The position numbers were made by a program, and so were the translations under genes. Source: Desulfatibacillum alkenivorans DSM 16219 (GTDB lineage: Bacteria; Desulfobacterota; Desulfobacteria; Desulfobacterales; Desulfatibacillaceae). From it: a DNA stretch of 64,000 nucleotides. Positions 1-8,960 of this stretch are shown piece by piece; within the stretch, counting starts at the first letter, position 1, and each line of letters starts with the position of its first letter. The stretch lies in contig NZ_FQZU01000012.1 of assembly GCF_900142135.1 (NCBI RefSeq), positions 1-64,000 of the forward strand, given 5' to 3'. The notes below the pieces were generated by a model. The model was not told the DNA's origin, ran no database searches, and saw only the letters and a list, made by a program, of their open reading frames with translations.

Positions 1-230
1 CGTAAATCCTCCAAGCTCCGGCCGCCTCCATGAAGCATCAAAATAAGCGGTTCAACAAAGGCGGACGGCGCATATCCCGCCCCTGAACCGGGTTTGGGCA
101 AATTGCGGTTGACCAGAGCGTTCAATCCAAGGCCGTGAACAAACTCGCCGAACACAACCAACCCGGCATGGGCGGTGATTGTCTCGTTGGTGACTTCCAG
201 CTTGAAAGGGAGGACTGTCTGTGTCATCAT
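1..230 (-). CDS. IS1380-family transposase, N-terminal fragment (runs off window)
   Basis: Reading the reverse strand from a double ATG at 230/227 gives an open frame of 76 codons to the window edge, beginning MMTQTVLPFKLEVTNE. A later stretch (HAGLVVFGEF) resembles the N-terminus typical of IS1380-type DDE transposases. The frame stays open, so the gene probably continues outside the window. I could not identify the terminal inverted repeat; it should lie between about 231 and 430. The family assignment is from memory of the N-terminal pattern, not a search, and the catalytic DDE residues are out of view. Confidence 0.6.
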   Translation of the reverse strand, partial: MMTQTVLPFKLEVTNETITAHAGLVVFGEFVHGLGLNALVNRNLPKPGSGAGYAPSAFVEPLILMLHGGGRSLEDL

Positions 231-437
231 GGCTTCACCCCGTTGGTGATAGGTTGTTGTGGTCAACTCCATCCTATCTGCTTGTTTTCTCAAGCACAAC
301 GGGGTTTTTCATTTTTTTTCTCCCCATCAATCGCGGATCTGGGGATACTTACCTTTGTCGTTAATTTTGAAGGGGCCTATGTTTTTCCGGCAATTGAATT
401 AAAAGAAGGGATGCCTTGCATCCAAGCATAATAATTT

Positions 438-466
438 TTGACCTAATTCAAATGTTTTGCAATACT
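438..466 (+). promoter_or_regulatory. Candidate sigma70 promoter of the glycine-rich protein gene
   Basis: TTGACC at 438-443, a 17-base spacer, then AATACT at 461-466, placing a start site near 473, about 30 bases before the ATG at 503. The rest of 231-502 holds no credible gene and is AT-rich. Part of it is probably the end of the adjacent insertion sequence. The promoter call rests only on consensus and spacing. Confidence 0.35.
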
Positions 467-502
467 ACTAAAAAACGAATAACTTTCAGTGGGTTATATA
501 CA

Positions 503-3500
503 ATGACGATGACATCGAAACTTGTAAGCAACCTGTATTTTTGGAGCGTTGGCGCAATTGTTCTCGCGGCTTGCATAGTACTTCCCGGAACTTCTTTTGC
601 GTTTACATGCGATTCCGGCGATTTGAACGGAACCTGCGTTATCTCTTCGACGCAACTCATGGCAAACGGCGAGGTCATTTCCGGAGCCGGCGACTTGATT
701 ATAGCCGACGGAGGCAGCCTGACGACCAATGCCGGAGAGAGCTTCAGCATCGCCATGGACGGCGACGTCGTCATCGAGTCCGGCGGCTCCATTGCAGGGA
801 ACCTTTCCAGCCTGACAGCCGCCAACCTTACCCTTGAATCCGGAGGAAGCATTAACGCAAATGGAAAGGGTTATGCCGGCGGCCTGGGGCCTGAACCTGG
901 GGTAAGCGTCCACTCATACAAGCAAGGCGCCGGAGGCGGAGGGTATGGAGGATCAGGCGGAAACGGCCAAACGGGCGAGGGAGGAGACGTGTATGGATCT
1001 GTAACCACTCCTTCGGATTTCGGTTCCGGTGGGGGGAACGGCTCCTGCTATCCCGGCGGCGCCGGAGGCGGCGCTTTAATATTGGATGTTCCCGGTACTC
1101 TTTCATTGGATGGCTCCATCACCTCAAACGGCGGCGACGGCTCTGGCGGGGCTTCTTGCTATAGGGACTCGGGCGGGGGGGCCGGGGGAAGCATTTGGAT
1201 AAACACAGGAACGCTGGATGGTGAGGGCTCCATCTCCGCCAATGGCGGGGGGGGAGGCGGCGCTTACGGAGGCGGAGGCGGAGGAGGCGGAGGCAGGATT
1301 GCCGTGTACTCCACCACCGATACCTCGGCCATTGACATGCAGGCCTATGGCGGCTGGAGCAAGTGGCAATGGGGAGCGGCAGGCGTCATTTATACAAAGT
1401 CCGCCTCCCAGGCTTACGGGGATTTAATTGTAGACAACAACGATATCTCCGCCCCCGGCACCAATCAGGTGCTTACCACCACACTCACGCTGGATAATAT
1501 CACGCTCAGGAACAGCGGCAATTATGTCGTGCAGGAAAGTTGCGGCTTAAGCATAGAGGGAGTTTTTACGGGCTGTAATTCAAGCGGCAACCTCACCAAC
1601 AATGGCGCCGTAACCCTGACATCATCCACGGTGCTTTCCAACGTGACCTTCACCAACAACGGAACCGTTTACGGGCTGGAAAACCTGGACCTGACCTCGT
1701 CGGCCGCGTTTTACTCCAACGGAGTCTTTGACGCCTTATCGGACCTGACCGTGGGCGCGGGTTCCACGGTTGAGTTTCAGAACCTCACTGCGGACAAGCC
1801 CATAACCATCACCAATGTCATGGTTCTGGACACCGGCGCAATAACCCATGAAGCCAATGGAGCGACCCAGGATCAGATATTAAACCTCCACGTGACCGGA
1901 GACCTGGACGTGCAGGCAGGCGGCAGCATTCACGCTAGCTTAAAGGGGTATAGCGGCGGTTACGGGCCGGAAGCGGGCGGCGCCGCCGATTACTACAAAG
2001 AAGGCGCAGGAGGCGGCGGCTACGGGGGCCGCGGCGGAGACGGGACCATGGGAGACGGGGCGACTATAGGGCTCGGCGGCGCTGAGTACGGTTCTGTAGA
2101 AACCCCCTCGGACATTGGATCAGCCGGAGGAAACGGGTCCTGCTATCCCGGCGGGGCCGGAGGGGGCGCAGTGCTGCTGGATGTGTCCGGAACTTTCACC
2201 CTGAATGGGACTGTCGCGGCGAATGGCGGCGACGGCTCCGGAGGGGCTTCCTGTTACAGAGACTCCGGTGGAGGCGCCGGAGGCAGCGTCCTGATTACTG
2301 CAAATTCCCTGGCCGGAAGCGGCTCTATAACAGCCAATGGCGGGGCTGGCGGCGGGGCTTACGCCGGCGCAGGAGGCGGGGCTGGAGGCAGGATAGCCGT
2401 TTACTCCACCACCGATACTTCCGCCCTGACCATGGAGGCCTATGGGGGGTGGAGCAAGCGCCAGTACGGGGGGGCAGGCGCCATTTACACCAAAACCGGC
2501 TCTGCTACCCTTGGAGATCTTCTTATTGACAACAACGGCATTGCCACTTTCGCAACCACCCAGGTGCTTACCACAACCCTGCTGTTGAATAACCTCACGG
2601 TAAAAAACATGGGGTACTATGTGGTGCCGGAAAGCAGCTCCCTGTCCATAGAAGGGGATTTTACGGACTGCACGACCAGCGGATCTTTTACCAATAACGG
2701 GGTGGTGACTCTGCCTGTATCCACGGTGCTTACCAACGTTGTTTTTTATAACAACGGAGATATTTTTGGACCCACCGACCTTGATCTTGCTTCTGGGACC
2801 TCTTTTTACTCCAACGGGAATTTCGATGCCCTGACAGACCTGACAATAGGGTCAGGGGCCACCTTCGAATTTCAGAACATCGCCCCGGACAAGCCTTTTA
2901 GCCTTGGCAATATAACAGTCCGAAATTCCGGAGTGCTGACCCACAAAGCCAATGGGTCCACTCGGGAGAATATACTCTATCTGCACGTGGCAAACAACGT
3001 GGACGTCCAGGCCGGAGGCAGTATTTCGGTCGACGCAAAAGGCTATGCCACGGGCGCAGGCCCAGGCGCCGGAGCAACCGGTGACGGATATGCCGGAGGC
3101 GCGGGCGGTGCAGGCCACGCCGGCGCGGGAGGCAACGGTTCTACCGGAGCAGGAGGCGATGCATACGGAACGCTGACCAGTCCTGAAGAGCTTGGCTCCG
3201 GAGGAGGATACTGCACACAATACGCCTTTTCGGGCGGCGCAGGCGGCGGCGCTATTCGCATGGTGATTTCCGGAACACTAACTTTGGATGGTTCAATCAC
3301 TTCCAATGGCGCAAACGGTGCAAACGGACAATATGCCTCAGCAGGCGGCGGGGCTGGAGGAAGCATCTGGATTACGGCCAATAACCTGGAAGGAAACGGC
3401 TCCCTATACGCCAACGGCGGAAACGGAATTCCCTGGTACGGCCATGGCGGCGGCGGCGGGGGCGGACGCATTCAGATTGACGCAGACGCCGACTCTTCTT

Positions 3501-4255
3501 CTCTGACTAAATTGGCTATCGGCGGAACCGGTTTCCAAACAGGAGAAATCGGAACGATTTATCCCATTCCGCCGAAAGCGATCACGTCTTTTATGATCGA
3601 GTCTCTTTCGGCCATAGGAGAAATTGACGAAGACGCCAAGTCCGTTACGTTAACGGCGCCCTACGGAACAAGCCTCATGGGTCTTACGCCCACCATCGCC
3701 ATAACGGGCGTTTCCGTCTCTCCTGCTTCGGGCGCCGCCCAGGATTTTACGGACGGGGTTCCCGTCACCTACACCGTCACGGCCTACGACACCTCCACAC
3801 AGGACTACGGCGTGACCATCAATCTGGATCCTCCCAGTTCCAACAACACCATAACCAGCGCCGTTTACACCATCAGCGCCGGCGGAACGGCCAACGAGAC
3901 CATTGTCAACGTTCCTTTCGGAATATCCCTGGCGGACTTCCTGGCGGCCCTCACGGCTGGGGATGCATACCAGTCCTGGGATTCATCGGACCTGACCGAT
4001 CCCGTCATTTCCCGCCAGGAGCTTATTGTGACCGCCCAGGATGGGACGTCCGTGACTTACATCGTGTACATAAATCTTACGCCCGGAGACGTGAATCACG
4101 ACGGCTTGGTTGCCATGGAGGACCTGATCCTGAGCATTCAGGCCACCGCCGGGCTGGAAACCGCCGCGCCCGTCTATGGCAATGCGGACGTCAATGGGGA
4201 CGGCGTGCTGGGGTTGACGGACAGCCTGTATATCATGCGTGAGGTGCTGAAGTAG
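503..4255 (+). CDS. Exported glycine-rich repeat protein with DUF5018-like and dockerin-like C-terminal domains
   Basis: The start is placed at ATG 503 (MTMTSKLV), because the upstream in-frame ATG at 416 would add 29 residues before the signal peptide. The N-terminus is a classical signal peptide ending near TSFAF. The body has about three copies of a roughly 360-residue unit. Each unit alternates beta-rich segments (GSI.A, TLTLD-type strands) with very glycine-rich, cysteine-containing stretches such as GGNGSCYPGGAGGGA. After it comes a domain starting ITSFMIESL and ending in TYTVTAYD, resembling the DUF5018 immunoglobulin-like domain. The last 60 residues have two EF-hand-like calcium loops (DVNHDGLVAMED and DVNGDGVLGLTD), as in dockerins. 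It is probably a secreted or surface adhesin or matrix protein. The substrate and any cohesin partner are unknown. Confidence 0.75.
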   Translation: MTMTSKLVSNLYFWSVGAIVLAACIVLPGTSFAFTCDSGDLNGTCVISSTQLMANGEVISGAGDLIIADGGSLTTNAGESFSIAMDGDVVIESGGSIAGNLSSLTAANLTLESGGSINANGKGYAGGLGPEPGVSVHSYKQGAGGGGYGGSGGNGQTGEGGDVYGSVTTPSDFGSGGGNGSCYPGGAGGGALILDVPGTLSLDGSITSNGGDGSGGASCYRDSGGGAGGSIWINTGTLDGEGSISANGGGGGGAYGGGGGGGGGRIAVYSTTDTSAIDMQAYGGWSKWQWGAAGVIYTKSASQAYGDLIVDNNDISAPGTNQVLTTTLTLDNITLRNSGNYVVQESCGLSIEGVFTGCNSSGNLTNNGAVTLTSSTVLSNVTFTNNGTVYGLENLDLTSSAAFYSNGVFDALSDLTVGAGSTVEFQNLTADKPITITNVMVLDTGAITHEANGATQDQILNLHVTGDLDVQAGGSIHASLKGYSGGYGPEAGGAADYYKEGAGGGGYGGRGGDGTMGDGATIGLGGAEYGSVETPSDIGSAGGNGSCYPGGAGGGAVLLDVSGTFTLNGTVAANGGDGSGGASCYRDSGGGAGGSVLITANSLAGSGSITANGGAGGGAYAGAGGGAGGRIAVYSTTDTSALTMEAYGGWSKRQYGGAGAIYTKTGSATLGDLLIDNNGIATFATTQVLTTTLLLNNLTVKNMGYYVVPESSSLSIEGDFTDCTTSGSFTNNGVVTLPVSTVLTNVVFYNNGDIFGPTDLDLASGTSFYSNGNFDALTDLTIGSGATFEFQNIAPDKPFSLGNITVRNSGVLTHKANGSTRENILYLHVANNVDVQAGGSISVDAKGYATGAGPGAGATGDGYAGGAGGAGHAGAGGNGSTGAGGDAYGTLTSPEELGSGGGYCTQYAFSGGAGGGAIRMVISGTLTLDGSITSNGANGANGQYASAGGGAGGSIWITANNLEGNGSLYANGGNGIPWYGHGGGGGGGRIQIDADADSSSLTKLAIGGTGFQTGEIGTIYPIPPKAITSFMIESLSAIGEIDEDAKSVTLTAPYGTSLMGLTPTIAITGVSVSPASGAAQDFTDGVPVTYTVTAYDTSTQDYGVTINLDPPSSNNTITSAVYTISAGGTANETIVNVPFGISLADFLAALTAGDAYQSWDSSDLTDPVISRQELIVTAQDGTSVTYIVYINLTPGDVNHDGLVAMEDLILSIQATAGLETAAPVYGNADVNGDGVLGLTDSLYIMREVLK
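849..3480 (+). repeat. Large intragenic tandem repeat (~1.08-kb period) in the glycine-rich protein gene
   Basis: Equivalent points recur near 849, 1925 and 3022 (protein starts GSINANGKGY, GSIHASLKGY, GSISVDAKGY), giving a period of about 1.08-1.1 kb. The third copy is shortened at its end. The repeats are diverged at DNA level but clearly related in protein. Copies 1 and 2 share an almost identical CYPGGAGGGA...GGASCYRDSGGGAGGS core, while copy 3 lacks the cysteine pair there. This suggests old duplication with partial decay. Confidence 0.8.
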
Positions 4256-4283
4256 AAACGGATCCGGAGTTTTGAAATGGGAA

Positions 4284-4325
4284 AGGCGCCCTGAGCAGGT
4301 CAGGGCGCCTTTGGCTTTTTTTATT
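4284..4325 (+). terminator. Rho-independent terminator
   Basis: AGGCGCCCTGA (4284-4294) pairs perfectly with TCAGGGCGCCT (4300-4310) across a 5-base loop, followed by a T-rich tract (4311-4325). It lies about 30 bases after the stop of the glycine-rich protein gene. Confidence 0.9.
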
Positions 4326-4384
4326 AGGGATTTTTTCGCATCCTTCCGGTTGACTTCAAACCAGAATTACAGCGGCCGTTCTGA

Positions 4385-5194
4385 CTATACGAAACTCTGG
4401 GGCTCTCTCCGAGCCTGGTAGTGCTTGCACACCCAACCGAAAATTTTTGCAATATCCGGATTGTTCACCTCCCGCGCGTTCACGGGGCAGCCTTTAATGC
4501 AGGCGCAGCACAGAATGCAGGCCATGTTGTCGGTCTTGACGGCATCGTTTTCAATGGTGATGGCGCCCATGGGGCACATTTCCACGCAGTCTCCGCACAA
4601 GGTGCAGGTTTCTTCAATGGTGGAGGCGGCAATGTGCTCCCAGGCGCTTCTGTCGCGGAAGATATAGGGCTTGTTGCCGGGAACTTCGACCAACGCCGCG
4701 TCGTCAACCGCTTCCAGGCCGTCCAGCTTGGCGCGGATCCGGGCGCCGAAGTCCTTGGCCTTTCCCAGGTCCTCTGCGTCCGGGCGTCCGTTGGCCAGGG
4801 GTTTGTCTTCGCTGGCGAAAGAATGCTCGCCGATAAACGCCCCGCCCGCAATGGGCAAAAAGCCCCATTCCTTGCTCAGGTCGCTCAATTCGATCAATGC
4901 GTCTTCAAAATCCCGGTTGCCGTACATGACTACGATCACCGCCGGGGTTTTGTCGCCTTTCAGTCGTTCCAACCTGGGAATGGCGGCTCTGGCAACCCTG
5001 CCTTCGTAAACCGGGACGCCCATGACAACCAATTCATCTGCTTTCGCTTCAATGCTTCCATCGTCAGGTTGCGGCAGGGTCAGGTCGACGTCTTCGACAT
5101 TTTCCACGCCAATGCCTTCGGCGATGCTTTGGAGGACTTTTCTGGTGGTTCCCGTGGGGGAGAAATACGCTAATTTCAAGGCCTGAAAATTCAT
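4385..5194 (-). CDS. EFR1-type flavodoxin/ferredoxin fusion protein
   Basis: A 269-residue protein. The N-terminal half is flavodoxin-like, with the phosphate-binding loop YFSPTGTTRKV at residues 10-20 for FMN. The C-terminal quarter has two [4Fe-4S] ferredoxin motifs, CTLCGDCVEMCP and CILCCACIKGCP. This is the architecture of the EFR1 family, small cytoplasmic electron carriers common in anaerobes. A good ribosome site (GGAG) precedes the ATG at 5194. It stands alone between a terminator and the MFS gene, and its partner oxidoreductase is unknown. Confidence 0.9.
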   Translation of the reverse strand: MNFQALKLAYFSPTGTTRKVLQSIAEGIGVENVEDVDLTLPQPDDGSIEAKADELVVMGVPVYEGRVARAAIPRLERLKGDKTPAVIVVMYGNRDFEDALIELSDLSKEWGFLPIAGGAFIGEHSFASEDKPLANGRPDAEDLGKAKDFGARIRAKLDGLEAVDDAALVEVPGNKPYIFRDRSAWEHIAASTIEETCTLCGDCVEMCPMGAITIENDAVKTDNMACILCCACIKGCPVNAREVNNPDIAKIFGWVCKHYQARREPQSFV

Positions 5195-5282
5195 ATGCGG
5201 ACTCCTTTAACAGATTGGGTTAATTATAAAATACCAATATGAGATTAAGGCATAGCACAGCCAGATGCCAAATTCCGTCCGA

Positions 5283-6689
5283 CTATTTTTCGGGGGGGTA
5301 TCCCATCTCCTCCTGAGGCCTGATTTCCTTATGCTCCCTGGATCCCCGGAGCAGCCAGGCGCCCAGAATGACCAAAACCACCAGCCCGATCAGGAAGTAC
5401 CCCACAAAGTAAATCATGGAATCGATGAACACGGCGTTCTTCAGGGCCAATTCCTCCATGCCCGGCTGGTCCGCCGAAAGGCCGGTGCGCAGCCGCGCCA
5501 GAAGCAACGAATAAAGAATGCCGATGGCGCCGTAGCCCAGGTTCAGGGCGAGCCCCTTGAAGCTCAGCACTGTGGCCCGCCTGTCCGACCGGGTGGCCCG
5601 GTTGATGTAAAAACTCAGGAAAAAATCCAGCACGTTCATGTTGGCGAATAAAAGCATGGCCGGAATCACGCCCCACCAGGGGATGAATAGGGACATGCCC
5701 GAAACCCCGGCAAGCACCACAACAGCCATGAAGCCCAGGTTGAACAGCGGGGTTTTGTTTTCCGATAAATATCTGGCCAGACGGGGCACGAAAAAACCCA
5801 TGACGGCAATGCCCGCCCAAATCAAGCCGAACAGAGCCTCCGGGACGTCTATCAACCGGTAATACTGGCTGGCCATGGTGACGATCATACGGGCCACGCT
5901 GTCGAAAAGCAGCCCGGTCATGATGACCGTCAGCACAAAGGGCGTGCGCAAAATCCAGCGTCCCGCCCGAAAAGTAATGGCAAAGGCGTCTTTCACCGAC
6001 GGGGCGGAATCCTCTTCCCTGCCGCCTTCGTCCACCCTTTCTTCCTTCATCATCAGGGTGACGGCCAGAGTCATCACAGCCAGGACCAAGGTCATGTAGA
6101 TAGGCAGGCGCAAGGTGGTTTCCTGGGTGACGGCCATATCCGAACCCAGCCACGAAACGACTTTCTGCACCACGGTGGGGTCGTAGACGATGCCGCCCAA
6201 TATCATGGCGAAGATAAATCCCACGGACTTGAACCGGATGCGCCAGTCCATGATAACGCCCCAGTCGTTGGGATCTCCGTACTTTTTTAGCGTGTCGTAA
6301 GCGATGGCCTCGTCCGCGCCGCTGGCTGATGCCTCGGCCACGCCGCTGCAAATGCGGTTGATGGCGAAAACCAGAAACAACAGGTTGGGGTTGCCCCGGG
6401 GGCAAAAGGCGATCAAAAGCATTTCCAGCACCATGAGCGCGCCGGCCAACACCAGCAGGCGCTTTCTGCCGAATGCGTCGGCCAAAGCGCCGGAAGGCAC
6501 CTCGCACATGACGATGGTGGCCGCCCAGATGGCGTTCAATATGGCGAACTGGCTTAATGTCAGGCCAAAGTCCAAAAACAGGATGGAAAAAACCGGGTAG
6601 TAAAACCGGGAATTGAAAAAGACTCCAAAGGCTACAAATAATTTGACGTTGCGTAAGGCGAATGGAGACGGCTTTTTTTCGCTTTGCAT
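5283..6689 (-). CDS. Major facilitator superfamily transporter
   Basis: 468 residues with about 12 hydrophobic segments. The signature MFS motif A appears as SGALADAFGRKRLL between helices 2 and 3. A charged loop (KEERVDEGGREED) near residue 215 fits the central cytoplasmic linker. Nothing in the sequence fixes the substrate. The gene lies 24 bases downstream of the DUF3124 gene on the same strand, so the two may be cotranscribed. Confidence 0.85.
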   Translation of the reverse strand: MQSEKKPSPFALRNVKLFVAFGVFFNSRFYYPVFSILFLDFGLTLSQFAILNAIWAATIVMCEVPSGALADAFGRKRLLVLAGALMVLEMLLIAFCPRGNPNLLFLVFAINRICSGVAEASASGADEAIAYDTLKKYGDPNDWGVIMDWRIRFKSVGFIFAMILGGIVYDPTVVQKVVSWLGSDMAVTQETTLRLPIYMTLVLAVMTLAVTLMMKEERVDEGGREEDSAPSVKDAFAITFRAGRWILRTPFVLTVIMTGLLFDSVARMIVTMASQYYRLIDVPEALFGLIWAGIAVMGFFVPRLARYLSENKTPLFNLGFMAVVVLAGVSGMSLFIPWWGVIPAMLLFANMNVLDFFLSFYINRATRSDRRATVLSFKGLALNLGYGAIGILYSLLLARLRTGLSADQPGMEELALKNAVFIDSMIYFVGYFLIGLVVLVILGAWLLRGSREHKEIRPQEEMGYPPEK

Positions 6690-6713
6690 TGTTGACCGAA
6701 TCTTCCTTCTTTT

Positions 6714-7208
6714 TTAATCTTTGGTATCTATGACCTTCGCCGGGCATAAAAACGAAATCCCCTGGCCGCCCTTAAGACCCAGCATCAGGGCCTCGATAAC
6801 AGGCTCATTAACCAGTCCCTTGGCCTGCCAGGTAATGATGAAATTGGCGCCCGGGCCTCCCTTTTCATCATATTCCTTAATGTAAATATGCGTGGATGCC
6901 AAGGGGGCGAGGTCTTTTCCTCCCGGGAAATAACTTTCCACCAGCTTGCCTTCGTTATTGTAATAATCGGCGCGAACGATTTTGATGGACTCTTTGGGGT
7001 CTGTGTTGCGGATGCTCACCATGGCGGCGAGCTGAAACACATTAGCCCTGGGGCCGGAATAAACATTGGAATATACGGGCACATATACGGTCTGGCCCTT
7101 GGACAGCACAGGCTGGTCCATGGCCGGGGCCAAGCCGGGTAAAATAAAAACAAGCAGAAGACTGAAAAATACAAGACGTCTACGGGCGATTTTTTTTCCT
7201 CGGTGCAT
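6714..7208 (-). CDS. Exported DUF3124-like protein
   Basis: The start is set at ATG 7208 (MHRGKKIARRRLVFF), giving 164 residues with a signal peptide ending near GLAPA. Reading further upstream only runs into the repeat-coding part of the methyltransferase gene in another frame. The mature protein resembles the DUF3124 family: VYVPVYSNVYSG, then VSIRNTD and YIKEYDEKGG.GANF. That family consists of small periplasmic beta-rich proteins of unknown function. It overlaps the 3' end of the methyltransferase gene by 29 bases, indicating translational coupling. Confidence 0.75.
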   Translation of the reverse strand: MHRGKKIARRRLVFFSLLLVFILPGLAPAMDQPVLSKGQTVYVPVYSNVYSGPRANVFQLAAMVSIRNTDPKESIKIVRADYYNNEGKLVESYFPGGKDLAPLASTHIYIKEYDEKGGPGANFIITWQAKGLVNEPVIEALMLGLKGGQGISFLCPAKVIDTKD

Positions 7209-8496
7209 TAGGCTTCCTCCCTGGTTTGGCTTTGGGGCGTCCGGGACCGGACCCTTTGGCTGCAGGCTTGCCCTGGCTCCTGTTCGGGCCGGGCCTTTCC
7301 GGTCCGTCTTTCTTGCCGGGCTTTTGAAATCCGCCGCCGCTGCGGCTTTTTTCCGGCTGCTCCCACTGGTCCGATCCTGAATGCCTGCCTTGCCTGCCCT
7401 GGCGATACGGCTTGCCCCTGCCTGAGCTTCTCGGCGATTCAGGCTGATCCTCGTCCTTATAACTCCGCTGGCGGCCCCTCGTATTCCAGGACTTGCTGCG
7501 TCCGTCCTTTTTATTCTCACCCTGCTTTTTACCCTGCCTAGCGGGTTTATCTCCGTCCTTTTTTTTATCCCAAGCGGGTTTATCCCCATCCCTTTTTCCC
7601 TGCCAAGCGGGTTTATCTCCGTCCTTTTTTTTATCCCAAGCGGGTTTATCCCCATCCCTTTTTCCCTGCCTAGCGGGTTTGTCTCCATCCCTTTTTCTCT
7701 CCCAAGCGGGTTTGAACCCATTCCTTTTGGGCTTTCGGGTTTCCACATGATCCTGGATTTCCTGCTTGGGCCTGCGGTCGGGCAGCCATTTTTTGGGCGC
7801 CGCTTTGCTTTGCAAGGGCTTGTGCATGATGAACAGGTAATTAAATCCGCGCAGGAAAAAATTGCCCTCCACAGCCGCCGTATGCCAGTTGTTCTTTTTC
7901 AATTTGGCGTTATGCCGGACCACGCAGATGATGTCCACGGGATCGAAGTATTTTTGCATTCGTCGAAACAACTCAAACCCGATGGCGTGGAAAGCCTTGT
8001 CCTTTTCAAAGGAATCGGAAACGTACAACGCCATGAAACGGTCCGGCCGCAAAATCCGGTTGATCTCCCCGATCACCGTATCCATGGCCTGGTAATAATC
8101 CGGCCCGTCGGCGGAAAGCTCGCCAATGCACTCGGGCAGGCCCGAGTATTTTACGTGGGTGGAGTAGGGCGGGTCGATAAACACAAAATCCGCCTTTCCG
8201 TCCTCCAAAGGCAATTTTCGGGCGTCAGATCGGAAGATATCCTTCCGGGTGGGCTGAAGGTCGTAGCCAAGCGCCCTGCGGGAGATGTCCCGGGCCACAT
8301 CCAGGGTGGTGCCGCTGCCGGCCATGGGGTCCACCACCAGATCCTTGGGCTTGGTGTAGCGCTGTAAAAGGTTCCAGATGATCCAGGACGGCGTGGCGCC
8401 GAGGTAGTTTTTGTCGCCCTGATTTCCGTCTCCGTAATGCTGGGACGGGTATTCCCATAACGTGGTGGTTTGCAATTCCAACGGCGGTTTTGGCAT
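7180..8496 (-). CDS. DNA methyltransferase with long basic repeat tail
   Basis: The start is chosen at ATG 8496 (MPKPPLELQ), since an earlier in-frame ATG adds 30 unconserved-looking residues. The first ~240 residues are a Rossmann-type amino-methyltransferase: a cofactor loop DPMAGSGTT and the catalytic DPPYS, as in N6-adenine/N4-cytosine enzymes. No restriction enzyme gene is adjacent. The remaining ~200 residues are low-complexity and rich in Lys, Arg, Gly, Asp and Pro. They include six 11-residue repeats (GDKPAWDKKKD type) and an RNA-binding-like RG/KP tail. It could therefore be a nucleic-acid methyltransferase acting on RNA or structured DNA rather than a plain orphan DNA methylase. Confidence 0.75.
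   Translation of the reverse strand: MPKPPLELQTTTLWEYPSQHYGDGNQGDKNYLGATPSWIIWNLLQRYTKPKDLVVDPMAGSGTTLDVARDISRRALGYDLQPTRKDIFRSDARKLPLEDGKADFVFIDPPYSTHVKYSGLPECIGELSADGPDYYQAMDTVIGEINRILRPDRFMALYVSDSFEKDKAFHAIGFELFRRMQKYFDPVDIICVVRHNAKLKKNNWHTAAVEGNFFLRGFNYLFIMHKPLQSKAAPKKWLPDRRPKQEIQDHVETRKPKRNGFKPAWERKRDGDKPARQGKRDGDKPAWDKKKDGDKPAWQGKRDGDKPAWDKKKDGDKPARQGKKQGENKKDGRSKSWNTRGRQRSYKDEDQPESPRSSGRGKPYRQGRQGRHSGSDQWEQPEKSRSGGGFQKPGKKDGPERPGPNRSQGKPAAKGSGPGRPKAKPGRKPNAPRKKNRP
7541..7738 (-). repeat. Six tandem 33-bp repeats encoding an 11-residue unit
   Basis: GCGGGTTT recurs at 7541, 7574, 7607, 7640, 7673 and 7706, an exact 33-base period. Alternate units are nearly identical, giving a higher-order 66-base period. 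On the coding (minus) strand each unit encodes GDKPA(W/R) plus a charged pentapeptide. The near identity suggests recent expansion or contraction. Confidence 0.9.
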
Positions 8497-8655
8497 GGCT
8501 GATTCCAATAATGAGTATGAAGGCCTGCAAAACAGGCCAATGTAAAGAATTACCATGGCCGGGCCTGGATATTCAATGGAAATCATATGCGGAGGCTGTT
8601 TTGCCTTAGTGACTATGGGCCGGCGTAATGTTATGGAAGCCTTTCGAATTTCCCG

Positions 8656-8714
8656 GCGTTTGACTTACAGCGTTTGACTTACATCTTGACTACAGAGGAG
8701 GGGGCCGCTATTCT
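8656..8714 (+). promoter_or_regulatory. 14-bp tandem duplication and candidate promoter before the FG-GAP protein gene
   Basis: GCGTTTGACTTACA occurs twice in direct succession (8656-8669, 8670-8683). It is followed by TTGACT (8686-8691), a 17-base spacer and TATTCT (8709-8714). The remaining non-coding stretch 8497-8960 has no credible gene, and a leader of about 240 bases would precede the ATG at 8961. I see no riboswitch that I recognise. Confidence 0.35.
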
Positions 8715-8960
8715 ATACCTGCTCTGTGGAGCAGCGTTTGTGTTGAGTACCTTGCGAAGTATCTGGAACGGTGAAGACCGGAACCAGCTATTTGGTAAAG
8801 TCCCTCCCCTAAGCGCTCTTTTGGTCGGTGTAACAAAATTTTAAAAATTGCAGGTAAATCCCGCCTTAGGAGATTTGTCCCAATTGCCCCTTGCTGTCTT
8901 GCAAGGGGGACGCCCCCGCCGTGTCTTCAACAGCCTGCAAGGAAAAATGAGGGAGATCGA

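Noticed and set aside
135-431. 98-residue forward frame near the window start
   Set aside because: It lies opposite the transposase fragment, with no credible protein pattern.
4421-5173. 250-residue forward frame opposite the EFR1 gene
   Set aside because: It is an antisense shadow of a clear iron-sulfur protein gene.
6714-7748. 344-residue reading of the DUF3124 gene
   Set aside because: The first 180 residues are only the repeat DNA of the methyltransferase gene read in another frame; the signal peptide and start lie at 7208.
8741-8950. Riboswitch in the leader of the FG-GAP gene
   Set aside because: I looked for c-di-GMP, cobalamin and thiamine patterns but no conserved cores were present.
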